Source of the DNA: Gaiellasilicea sp033857955
GTDB taxonomy: Bacteria > Actinomycetota > Thermoleophilia > Gaiellales > Gaiellaceae
Assembly: GCA_033857955.1 (NCBI GenBank)
Contig: JAWVCW010000018.1
Location: forward strand, 16,730-80,729
Reading direction: 5' to 3'
Length of the DNA stretch: 64,000 bases
The notes under the pieces were generated by a model. It was not told the DNA's origin and searched no databases. It saw nothing but the letters and a program-made list of their open reading frames with translations. Positions 7,969-15,236 of this stretch are shown in pieces; the stretch's first letter is position 1, and each line of letters begins with the position of its first letter. Made by a program: the position numbers and the translations under genes.

Positions 7969-8876
7969 TGACGACGCCCGTCATCATCGATTGCGATCCC
8001 GGGCACGACGACGCCATCGCGCTGCTGCTCGCGCTCGCGAGCCCGGAGATCGACCTCGTCGGCGTCACGACCGTGCACGGCAACCAGACGCTCGACAAGA
8101 CGACGGACAACGCGCTTCGGGTACTCGCTCTCGTCGGGAGGGAGGACGTGCCTCTTGCCATGGGTGCAGACCGCCCGCTCGAGCGGGAGCCCCAGGTCGC
8201 CGCCCACGTCCACGGCGAAAGCGGGTTGGACGGGCCCGAGTTGCCGCAGCCGGCTTCGGAGCCCATCGAGCAGCACGCCGTCGACTTCCTCCTGGAGCGC
8301 ACGACCCCGGAGACAGTGCTCGTCCCTGTCGGGCCGCTCACGAACGTCGCGCTCGCACTCGACCGGGGCCTGCGACCGGCCCGAATCGTGCTGATGGGCG
8401 GCGCCGTCTGCGAGGGGAACATGACGCCCGCGGCGGAGTTCAACATCTGGGCCGATCCGGAGGCCGCGCAGCGCGTCTTTCACTCGGGGCTCGACGTGAC
8501 GATGATCGGCCTCGACGTGACGCACGGGGCGCTCCTGACGCCGGAGTGGGGCGAGCGTTTCAGGCGGGCCGGCCGCGTCGGAGCGTTCGTCGCCGACCTG
8601 GTCGAGTTCTTCAAGCAGTACCACGCGCGGACCTACGGCTGGGACGGTGCGCCGATCCACGACGCGGTCGCCATGGCGCATGTGATCCGGCCCGGAATCG
8701 TCGGTACGGAGTTTCTGAACGTCGAGGTGGAGACGGGGTCGGAGCTGTGTCGCGGGCGGACCGTCGCCGACCGCTGGCGGCGCACCGACCGCGAGCCGAA
8801 CGCGCAGGTCGGGCTGGAGATCGACGCCGACGCCTTCTTCGACCTCCTGCTCGAGCGCATCGCCACGCACGGCTGA
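7968..8876 (+). CDS. Inosine/uridine-preferring nucleoside hydrolase
   Basis: A 302-residue enzyme that splits nucleosides into base and ribose. The calcium-binding signature IIDCDPGHDDAIALL begins at residue 6; VTTVHGNQTLDKTTDNAL, VLMGGAV, AEFNIWADPEAA and the C-terminal HDAVAMAHV are the other family blocks. Length is normal. Purine or pyrimidine preference cannot be read safely from the sequence. It sits in an operon with ribokinase, and a BMP-type nucleoside ABC importer is encoded at 25-32 kb, so a path of uptake, hydrolysis and ribose phosphorylation is likely. Confidence 0.92.
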   Translation: MTTPVIIDCDPGHDDAIALLLALASPEIDLVGVTTVHGNQTLDKTTDNALRVLALVGREDVPLAMGADRPLEREPQVAAHVHGESGLDGPELPQPASEPIEQHAVDFLLERTTPETVLVPVGPLTNVALALDRGLRPARIVLMGGAVCEGNMTPAAEFNIWADPEAAQRVFHSGLDVTMIGLDVTHGALLTPEWGERFRRAGRVGAFVADLVEFFKQYHARTYGWDGAPIHDAVAMAHVIRPGIVGTEFLNVEVETGSELCRGRTVADRWRRTDREPNAQVGLEIDADAFFDLLLERIATHG

Positions 8877-9028
8877 TGCCGCCCGGGCTCGCGAGGGTTG
8901 TCACGGCCGCGACCGGTGCTGCAGCGCTCGCGGCGGGTCTCGTCGCGGCCCTGAACGGAGTGCTCGCCGGCATCGCCATCGCAGTCGGCGGCGTCGTGCT
9001 GCTCGCGTGGAGCGTCTTCGGGCGGTGA
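8876..9028 (+). CDS. Tiny membrane protein
   Basis: A 50-residue protein whose ATG overlaps the nucleoside hydrolase stop (TGATG). Almost the whole chain after residue 9 is hydrophobic (TGAAALAAGLVAALNGVLAG, then IAIAVGGVVLLAWSVF), giving one or two membrane spans. It is the last gene of the salvage operon. The function is unknown. Confidence 0.6.
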   Translation: MPPGLARVVTAATGAAALAAGLVAALNGVLAGIAIAVGGVVLLAWSVFGR

Positions 9029-9073
9029 CAGGGAGCGCATGGGCGGCAACGCAATGTGGTATTGCTTGGAGCA

Positions 9074-9982
9074 ATGGCCGTACGCCGTTGGTCGATCCTC
9101 AGTGCAGCAGTTTTCGCCCTCGCGCTCGCGGTCGTCGTCGCGCAGGCTGCGCTCGGCGCGCCGACGCCACCGCGCTGGATCGTGTTCTCCGCGCACCCGA
9201 ACGGCGCAACGGGTCCGATCCAGCTGATGCGCGTGCGGACGAACGGCGGCGGTGTCCAGCAGATCACGAAGGGAAACAAGCCGGCGACCGAGCCGGCGTT
9301 CTCGCCCGACGGGACGCGGATCCTCTTCGCGCGCCTGGGCTCCGGGATCTTCCGCATGAACCTCGACGGGACGGGCCTGAGGAGGCTGACATCCGGTGCC
9401 CGTGACATCTATCCGGTCTGGTCCCCGGACGGCAGGCGGATCGCGTTCCTGCGGCCGTTCCGGGCAGCTTGGCGCCTCTACGTCATGTCGACGGCCGGAG
9501 CCGGCCAGCGGCGCCTGCCGCAGGCGCCGCCGGCGGGCAGGCCGACGTGGATTCCGAACGGCAAGTCCATCCTCATTCCCTCCGCCGCGGACCTCATCCA
9601 GGTCGATTCTCATACCGGGAGGATCCAGAGGTACTTCGGCCTGACGCTCGACCTGCAGACCACGCAGACCGCGACGGTCTCGCCCGATGCCCGGACGATC
9701 GCGTACCTCGGCCCGCGCCTCAGCACGGGCCCTGAAGACTGCGGCGAAGGCCCGTGTCCCCAGTACGCCCTCTACACGGCGCGCGTTGCCGCGCCCCATC
9801 GCGCGCGGCGCATTGTCAACGACACCGGCGCGGCGGGTTGGTCGCCGGACGGAAAGACCCTGGCCTATGTGCACCAGGGAGCGCTGACGCTGCGGACCGT
9901 CGGCACCGGCGCGACGAGGACGATCGCATCGAAGCCTCATCTCGCAGCCGGCGATTCGCCTCCGGCGTGGCAGCCTCGCTGA
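9074..9982 (+). CDS. TolB-like WD40/beta-propeller secreted protein
   Basis: A 302-residue protein with an N-terminal signal peptide (VRRWSILSAAVFALALAVVV, probable cleavage after ALG). It is followed by repeated TolB/WD40 blades, each with a turn such as FSPDGTRILFAR, WSPDGRRIAFL, VSPDARTIAYLG and WSPDGKTLAYV. The fold is a beta-propeller used for binding proteins or ligands outside the membrane. The ATG at 9074 is preferred because GGAG lies a few bases upstream; a GTG at 9056 would add six residues. It converges with the cupredoxin-like gene at 10007. Its link to the quinoproteins is by position only. Confidence 0.8.
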   Translation: MAVRRWSILSAAVFALALAVVVAQAALGAPTPPRWIVFSAHPNGATGPIQLMRVRTNGGGVQQITKGNKPATEPAFSPDGTRILFARLGSGIFRMNLDGTGLRRLTSGARDIYPVWSPDGRRIAFLRPFRAAWRLYVMSTAGAGQRRLPQAPPAGRPTWIPNGKSILIPSAADLIQVDSHTGRIQRYFGLTLDLQTTQTATVSPDARTIAYLGPRLSTGPEDCGEGPCPQYALYTARVAAPHRARRIVNDTGAAGWSPDGKTLAYVHQGALTLRTVGTGATRTIASKPHLAAGDSPPAWQPR

Positions 9983-10006
9983 CCGTTTCCCGGCAACCAC
10001 CTGCTA

Positions 10007-10423
10007 TCAGATGACTCTGAAGATCCCCTTCATGCGAGGCTTGTTCCGGTCGGCCGGAAGGACGCCGCTGTACGGAATCGGACCGCGAAAGTCGAGAAAG
10101 AGGATGAGCACGCTCTGTTGGTGGGGCTTGAGCGCCTTGCTGAATCCTGTCTGTGTCCCCGTTCCGCGCCGTTCGTGACCGAGCACGAAGGTGTGTGGCT
10201 TCTTGCCGACGTTAACCAGGATGAAGCGGCCGATGGTGCCGCGCTGGGCGATCTTCGGGCTCATGTGGATCCCGGAATCCGTAATCGTGATCTTGATGTT
10301 CGCGACCGGCGGCGGCGCCGTCGTTCGGGGCTGAACCGCGCTCTCTGCCGCGGGTACCAGTGCCACCGCCAGGATGGCAGCAAGCGCGAAGTGGCGCGAC
10401 TTCAAGGACGCTGGTGACTTCAC
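10007..10423 (-). CDS. Secreted cupredoxin-like protein without the copper cysteine
   Basis: A 138-residue protein with a signal peptide (HFALAAILAVALVPAAESA) and a plastocyanin/azurin-like domain. The first histidine of a type-1 copper site is visible in VGKKPHTFVLG, and the C-terminal MKGIFRVI matches the end of the two cupredoxins at 14-15 kb. The Cys-(x)n-His-(x)n-Met loop of those proteins (YLCTIPGHAAAGMKG) is replaced here by a segment with no Cys or His (IPYSGVLPADRNKPRMKG). The normal type-1 copper centre is therefore incomplete. The start is GTG at 10423, and the 5' end overlaps the divergent quinoprotein gene by about 10 nt. Confidence 0.75.
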   Translation of the reverse strand: MKSPASLKSRHFALAAILAVALVPAAESAVQPRTTAPPPVANIKITITDSGIHMSPKIAQRGTIGRFILVNVGKKPHTFVLGHERRGTGTQTGFSKALKPHQQSVLILFLDFRGPIPYSGVLPADRNKPRMKGIFRVI

Positions 10424-11874
10424 GACTCGCAGCGTATCAGGGCCTTCTAGCTTTTCTCGTCAGCGCGAGCCTCCTCGCCGGGTGCGGCGGTCGCGACGCC
10501 GACGCTGTGTGGCGCCTACCGAACCGGGATCTCGCCGGCACGCGGGCTGCAGCCGGATCGGCCATCGATGCCGGCAACGTCGCCCGGCTCGAAGTTCGGT
10601 GGCGATACGGATTGACAGCCGCCCCGACCTACTCGGGCATCCACGCCTCGACTCCGGTGGTGGACGGCGCCACCGTCTACGTCCAGGACCTCCAGAGCAA
10701 CGTCTACGCGCTCGATCGCCCCACCGGGGAGCTGCTCTGGGCGCACCGCTACCGCGCCCCGAACGAGGGGCCGAACGGGCTCGCGCTCGACGGGGAGCAG
10801 GTCTACGGGGCCACCGACTCCGATGCGTTCGCGCTCGACCGGGAAAGCGGCCGCGAGCTCTGGCGGCGCCACCTGACGGGTCCGACCGAGCAGTTCGTGG
10901 ACGTCGCGCCGGTCGTCCGGGACGGTCTCGTCTTCCTGAGCACGATCGGCTTCGCGCCGGGCGGACGCGGCGCGATCTATGCCCTGGACGCGGGCACCGG
11001 TGCGGTCCGCTGGAAGTTCGTCACGATCCGCGACGCGTGGCGGTATCCGCTCGAGGCAGGCGGTGGCGGGCTCTGGTTTCCGGTCTCCATCGACGGCGAG
11101 GGCCGGCTCTACGGCGGCAACTCGAACCCTGCGCCCTGGGGCGGGACACGGACGCGTCCGAACGGCGGCGCGTTCCCCGGTCCCGCGCTCTGGACAGACT
11201 CGCTGCTGGTTCTGCACGCCGAGACCGGCCAGCTGCTCTGGTACGACCAGGTCACGCCGCACGATGTCCGCGACTACGACTTCCAGGCGACGCCCGTAGT
11301 CGCGGGGGAGCTCGTGATCGGCGCCGGCAAGGCCGGCCGTGTGATTGCCTGGGACCGCGGCACGCGCGAGCGGGTCTGGGAAGCGACGGTCGGCGTGCAC
11401 CGAAATGACACCGGGCCGCTGCCGCGGCAGCGAGTGACCGTGTGCCCCGGCCTGCTCGGAGGCGTCGAGACGCCGATGGCCTTTGCGGACGGCCGCCTGT
11501 TCGTCCCGGTCGTCGACCTGTGCGGATGGGGCAGCGCCGTCGACCGCCAAGAGCTGACGAGCCTCGATCCCTCGCAAGGGAGGGGCCGGCTCGTCGCCCT
11601 CGATGCAGCCACGGGACGCACCCTGTGGGAGCGGCAGCTGCCCTCGCCGGACTTCGGCTGCGCGACGGTCTCGAACGACGTGGTCTTCACGTCGACCTTC
11701 GACGGGATGGTGTACGCGCTCGCTACCGGCGACGGGAGGATCCTCTGGCAGGCGCAGATGCGAGCCGGCATCAACGCGTGTCCCGCGGTCGTGGGCGACC
11801 TCCTCCTCCTCGGCGCAGGAGTCCGGCAGCCGAACGGGGACGTGCCGGAGCTGGTCGCGTTCGGCCTGCCCTGA
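10414..11874 (+). CDS. PQQ-type beta-propeller lipoprotein (quinoprotein dehydrogenase-like)
   Basis: A 486-residue predicted lipoprotein: LLAFLVSASLLAGCGG has a lipobox with Cys near residue 22. The rest is a chain of PQQ-propeller blades with tryptophan-docking repeats such as VYALDRPTGELLWAHRY, AFALDRESGRELWRRHL and IYALDAGTGAVRWKF. The active-site region PHDVRDYDFQATP keeps Asp-Tyr-Asp; in methanol dehydrogenases the first Asp is the catalytic base and a second Asp two residues on marks lanthanide enzymes. GGNSNPAPWGG matches the metal-binding Asn loop, but the usual Glu ligand (GxE-GVRG) is not evident. There is no haem motif. GTG 10414 was chosen for AAGGA six bases upstream. Confidence 0.8.
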   Translation: MTSRLAAYQGLLAFLVSASLLAGCGGRDADAVWRLPNRDLAGTRAAAGSAIDAGNVARLEVRWRYGLTAAPTYSGIHASTPVVDGATVYVQDLQSNVYALDRPTGELLWAHRYRAPNEGPNGLALDGEQVYGATDSDAFALDRESGRELWRRHLTGPTEQFVDVAPVVRDGLVFLSTIGFAPGGRGAIYALDAGTGAVRWKFVTIRDAWRYPLEAGGGGLWFPVSIDGEGRLYGGNSNPAPWGGTRTRPNGGAFPGPALWTDSLLVLHAETGQLLWYDQVTPHDVRDYDFQATPVVAGELVIGAGKAGRVIAWDRGTRERVWEATVGVHRNDTGPLPRQRVTVCPGLLGGVETPMAFADGRLFVPVVDLCGWGSAVDRQELTSLDPSQGRGRLVALDAATGRTLWERQLPSPDFGCATVSNDVVFTSTFDGMVYALATGDGRILWQAQMRAGINACPAVVGDLLLLGAGVRQPNGDVPELVAFGLP

Positions 11875-11931
11875 TCTCCTTGGCTGGACTCGTTTCTCTT
11901 TGACTGGAATCGGCTGGGTTGTTCAAGCCGC

Positions 11932-11960
11932 TTGCAGCCATCCGAGCGGAATGAGATAGT
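11932..11960 (+). promoter_or_regulatory. Promoter candidate for the PQQ dehydrogenase gene
   Basis: TTGCAG (11932-11937) and GATAGT (11955-11960) are separated by 17 bp. They precede a leader of about 57 nt with a good ribosome-binding site (AGGAGG near 12011). The 149-nt gap after the lipoprotein gene contains no other gene. Confidence 0.45.
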
Positions 11961-12023
11961 CAGTCATGTCACCATCTCGTTAAGAGTCGTCGCCCAGTTG
12001 GATCAAGGGCAGGAGGGTCGCTG

Positions 12024-13946
12024 ATGCGCCGTTTCGGTTTGATTTCACTGATGTTCTGTTTGGGAGTGATCGTGGCTGGAGCGGGATCCGCCTCGGCCAA
12101 GGTCGTCATCACTCCATCGCCGGTGTACACGGCCGCCCAGTTGGGTGCCCCTGCCGGGGACAACTGGCTGATGCACATGGGCAACTCGAAAGGTCACCGG
12201 TACTCGTCGCTGACACAGATCAACAAGACGAACGTCAGCACGCTCAAGCAGGCGTGGAAGATCAACCTCGGAACGTGCGCCACGAAGGACGCGGCGTGCG
12301 GCTCCCTGGAGGCAAACGCAGTCGTCGCCGACGGCGCCTACTACTTCCAGGCACCGAAGGGCGAGGTCTTCGCGCTCGACGGCGCCACCGGCAAGACGCT
12401 CTGGAAGTGGACGCCCACGTACGACGCAGGCTTCAACATCGGTACGGGTGGTCGCAGGCCCGGCGTCGCGATCGGTGAGGGCAAGGTCTTCGCGTCGCTC
12501 GCCGACGGCAAGATGTACGCACTCGACCAGATGCTCGGCGGCGTGGTCTGGCAGATCGAAGTGACGCCTTGGCGGACAGGTGGCAAGACCGCATCAGCGC
12601 CGATCTACGCCGAAGGAAAGGTCCTGGTCGGCGACGCAGCCGGCGACAACGGCGGCGCCAGCGCCACGATGCAGGCCTTCTCCGCCGCGAGCGGCGGCCG
12701 GCTCTGGTCGTGGAGCGTGATTCCTGGACCCGGACAGCCCGGCTACAAGACGTGGTCGCCCAGCAGCGCGGCTGTGGCGAAGGGCTTCTCCAACGTGCAC
12801 TACGGCGGCGGCTCGATGTGGGAGTCACCGCTGATCGACTCGAAGCTCGGCCTCGCCATCTTCGGGACCGGGAATCCGGTGCCGTGGAACTCCCGCGGGC
12901 CCGGCTCGAACCTCTACACGGACTCGATCGTCGCGCTCGACCTGAACACGGGTCAGCTCAAGTGGTACTACCAGACCACCCACCACGATCTGTGGGACGC
13001 GGACCTGCCGAACAACGGCGTCATGTTCACGTCGAAGTACAAGATCAAGGGGCAGATGGTCTCGCGTCCGGGCGTCGCCTACGTCAACAAGTACGGGATG
13101 ACGTTCATCATCGACCGGCAGACGGGCAAACCGCTCCTGCCGATCCCGGAGGTGAAGGTCCCGCAGAGCACGTCGCTCGACGTGAACACGTGGCCGACCC
13201 AGCCGATTCCGATGGCGGACAACGTGCTCTTCAACAAGCTGGACAAGGACCGGCGGCCCTGCACCGACGGCAACATCAGCCAGACCAACGCGTACGTCCC
13301 GTACGCGACGGCGACGGCGCCGGACGGCAAGCCGTTCAAGATCGGGTGCGTGTACGACCCGTACGACACGACGCAGTACGTGGTCCAGCCGTTCGAGATG
13401 ATGGACTGGCCGGCCAGCTCGTACAGCCCGGAGAACAACACGTTCATCACGTGCGGCGTCACTGACCGGGCGACTGCCTTCGAGCAGATCCCGTCTGCGT
13501 CGCAGGTCAAGGGATCGTTCGGCGGCATCGGCGCCGGCCGGCTCGGTGTCGGGGACACGTCGACATCCAACACCGGCAACTTCTCCGCGCTCAACGTCGC
13601 AACCGGCAAGCTGACATTCCACCAGCACTGGCCCGCGCCGTGCTACAGCGGTTCGATGAACACCGCAGGCGGACTCACGTTCGTCGGCCATCTCGGAACG
13701 GGGAACGGCCAGGACGGCAAGGGCTGGCTCGAAGCGATCGACACGAAGACCGGAGCCTCGCTGTGGGCGTCACCGCCCATGGACTCGCCGGTCGCCGCGG
13801 CACCCGTCACGTATGCGGTGGGCGGCAAGCAGTACGTGTCGGTGGCGGTCGGCGGCCAGAGCCACAACGATGTGTCGCGGCCGCTCGGTCTGACGAATCC
13901 GGCCCGTCTGCGGGGCGACAGCATCTACACGTTCATGCTGCCGTAA
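12024..13946 (+). CDS. Periplasmic PQQ-dependent alcohol dehydrogenase, lanthanide-type signature
   Basis: A 640-residue secreted quinoprotein: signal peptide FGLISLMFCLGVIVAGAGSA, then an eight-bladed propeller with W-motifs (VFALDGATGKTLWKW, IVALDLNTGQLKWYY). Metal and PQQ site features are GTGNPVPWN, matching the Asn ligand loop of methanol dehydrogenase, and HHDLWDADL, where the catalytic Asp is followed two residues later by another Asp as in lanthanide-dependent XoxF/PedH enzymes. The usual Glu ligand position appears as Asp (GDNGGAS). The vicinal Cys-Cys of MxaF is absent, and there is no cytochrome domain. Two cupredoxin genes follow, so electrons may pass to copper proteins rather than a cytochrome c. 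The substrate is unknown. SD and ATG are clear. Confidence 0.88.
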   Translation: MRRFGLISLMFCLGVIVAGAGSASAKVVITPSPVYTAAQLGAPAGDNWLMHMGNSKGHRYSSLTQINKTNVSTLKQAWKINLGTCATKDAACGSLEANAVVADGAYYFQAPKGEVFALDGATGKTLWKWTPTYDAGFNIGTGGRRPGVAIGEGKVFASLADGKMYALDQMLGGVVWQIEVTPWRTGGKTASAPIYAEGKVLVGDAAGDNGGASATMQAFSAASGGRLWSWSVIPGPGQPGYKTWSPSSAAVAKGFSNVHYGGGSMWESPLIDSKLGLAIFGTGNPVPWNSRGPGSNLYTDSIVALDLNTGQLKWYYQTTHHDLWDADLPNNGVMFTSKYKIKGQMVSRPGVAYVNKYGMTFIIDRQTGKPLLPIPEVKVPQSTSLDVNTWPTQPIPMADNVLFNKLDKDRRPCTDGNISQTNAYVPYATATAPDGKPFKIGCVYDPYDTTQYVVQPFEMMDWPASSYSPENNTFITCGVTDRATAFEQIPSASQVKGSFGGIGAGRLGVGDTSTSNTGNFSALNVATGKLTFHQHWPAPCYSGSMNTAGGLTFVGHLGTGNGQDGKGWLEAIDTKTGASLWASPPMDSPVAAAPVTYAVGGKQYVSVAVGGQSHNDVSRPLGLTNPARLRGDSIYTFMLP

Positions 13947-13956
13947 CCACTCGTGG

Positions 13957-13983
13957 GGGCGCCGGTCTTGCGCCGGCGCCCCC
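13957..13983 (+). terminator. GC hairpin after the PQQ dehydrogenase gene
   Basis: A perfect 10-bp stem (GGGGCGCCGG at 13957-13966 with its complement at 13974-13983, 7-nt loop) starts 10 nt after the stop codon. No T-run follows, so it may act as a partial terminator or as an mRNA 3' stabiliser ahead of the cupredoxin gene. Confidence 0.6.
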
Positions 13984-14014
13984 GAAACAACGTCAACCGA
14001 GGAGACGAAGACCG

Positions 14015-14383
14015 ATGAGACGCTTCATAGGGGGGCTCGTGATGGCTGTGCTGGTGGCGGCGGCCCTTGTCGCGGGGATCGTGGCACCGGGGAGTAGGGC
14101 CTCGTCCGACGTCACCACGACGAAGGTGAAGGTGACGGCGTCCGAGTTCAAGTACGTGCTCTCGAGGAAGGCCGCACCGAAGGGCACGATCGTCTTCACG
14201 CTCGTCAACAAGGGCAAGCTCCCGCACGACTTCAAGATCGCGGGCAAGAGGACCGCGAAGATCGGGCCGGGGAAGACTGCAACGCTGAAGGTGACAATCG
14301 CAACGAAGAGCAAGCGTCCCTACCTGTGCACCATCCCTGGGCACGCGGCGGCCGGCATGAAAGGCGTGTTCGCGGTGGGCTGA
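14015..14383 (+). CDS. Secreted cupredoxin (blue copper protein)
   Basis: A 122-residue protein: signal peptide (GGLVMAVLVAAALVAGIVAP), then one cupredoxin domain. All type-1 copper ligands are visible: His in KLPHDFKIAG and Cys, His, Met in YLCTIPGHAAAGMKGVFAV. Such proteins carry single electrons outside the membrane. It lies directly behind the PQQ dehydrogenase and in front of a two-domain cupredoxin, so it is a good candidate electron acceptor of the quinoprotein. The ATG at 14015 has GAGGAG about ten bases upstream. Confidence 0.88.
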   Translation: MRRFIGGLVMAVLVAAALVAGIVAPGSRASSDVTTTKVKVTASEFKYVLSRKAAPKGTIVFTLVNKGKLPHDFKIAGKRTAKIGPGKTATLKVTIATKSKRPYLCTIPGHAAAGMKGVFAVG

Positions 14384-14425
14384 GCTACGCTTCGACCACG
14401 TCCACCACGGGGGAAGGATTTCCAC

Positions 14426-15172
14426 ATGAGGAGAATCAAGATCAGGCGAGTCGCAGGGGTCACCGGGCTGACGACGCTCGCGCTCGTAGGAGTGCTCGCA
14501 GGAGTGTTCCTGCCGGCCGGCGGGGCGAGCACAAAGGCGCCGGACGCGATCTCGCGCATCACCGTGAAGGCGTCCGAGTTCAAGTACGTCTTCTCGAAGC
14601 GACGCGTCCCCACGGGGACGGTGATCTTCACCGTCGTGAACAAGGGCAAGATCTCGCACGACTTCAAGATCGGCGGCAAGAAGACCCGCACGCTTGCTCC
14701 CGGCAAGTCCCAGAAGCTGACCGTGAAGTTCGCGAAGAAGGGCCAGTACGCCTTCCTCTGCACGCTCTTCGGTCACGCCAAGGCAGGGATGAAGGGGAAG
14801 TTCGCGGTCGCCACGGCTCCTGTCGTGCCGCCGCCGGGGACGACGACGAAGCCGCCGACCACGACGACGACACCGCCGCCTACCGGCACGGTCGGTAGCG
14901 GGAACACGACCGTCACCGTCGGCATGTTCGAGTACGGGTTCAACCTCTCCCAGAAGTCCCTCCCGTCGGGCCAGGTGACGTTCGTGATCACGAACAACGG
15001 GAGCGAAGTGCACAACTTCGCCCTCCCGGGTGTGAAGGCTGGCGCGATCATCGGGCCCGGCCAGACCGAAACATGGACGGTCGGCCTGCCGCCGCAGAAC
15101 TACAACTACGTCTGTGACGTCCCGTTCCATGTCGACCGCGGCATGGTGGGAAGCCTGTCCGTCACACCTTGA
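14426..15172 (+). CDS. Secreted two-domain cupredoxin with Pro/Thr linker
   Basis: A 248-residue protein with a signal peptide and two cupredoxin domains joined by a proline/threonine-rich linker (PPGTTTKPPTTTTTPPPTG). Domain 1 has His in KISHDFKIGG and Cys-His-Met in FLCTLFGHAKAGMKG. Domain 2 has VHNFALPG and YVCDVPFHVDRGMVG. Both sets look complete for type-1 copper. Domain 1 is clearly similar to the preceding single-domain protein (ITVKASEFKYV), so the array arose by duplication. The start has GGGGGAAGGA upstream. It probably relays or stores electrons from the neighbouring dehydrogenases. Confidence 0.88.
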   Translation: MRRIKIRRVAGVTGLTTLALVGVLAGVFLPAGGASTKAPDAISRITVKASEFKYVFSKRRVPTGTVIFTVVNKGKISHDFKIGGKKTRTLAPGKSQKLTVKFAKKGQYAFLCTLFGHAKAGMKGKFAVATAPVVPPPGTTTKPPTTTTTPPPTGTVGSGNTTVTVGMFEYGFNLSQKSLPSGQVTFVITNNGSEVHNFALPGVKAGAIIGPGQTETWTVGLPPQNYNYVCDVPFHVDRGMVGSLSVTP

Positions 15173-15180
15173 CCACGTCC

Positions 15181-15214
15181 TCCGGGAAGGCCGCCCTCGG
15201 GTGGCCTTCCCGGA
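15181..15214 (+). terminator. Long hairpin between the cupredoxin and moxR genes
   Basis: A perfect 12-bp stem (TCCGGGAAGGCC at 15181-15192 with its complement at 15203-15214, 10-nt loop) begins 8 nt after the cupredoxin stop. It has no T-run. It separates the cupredoxin unit from the moxR operon, whose -10 element lies 10 nt downstream. Confidence 0.65.
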
Positions 15215-15223
15215 GGGCTGGTC

Positions 15224-15229
15224 TACGAT
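15224..15229 (+). promoter_or_regulatory. -10 element (TACGAT) of the moxR operon
   Basis: TACGAT ends 7 nt before the ATG at 15237. The ATG at 15228 lies inside this hexamer and is unlikely to be the start. No Shine-Dalgarno sequence is seen, so the operon is probably leaderless. Confidence 0.5.
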
Positions 15230-15236
15230 GGCCGAC

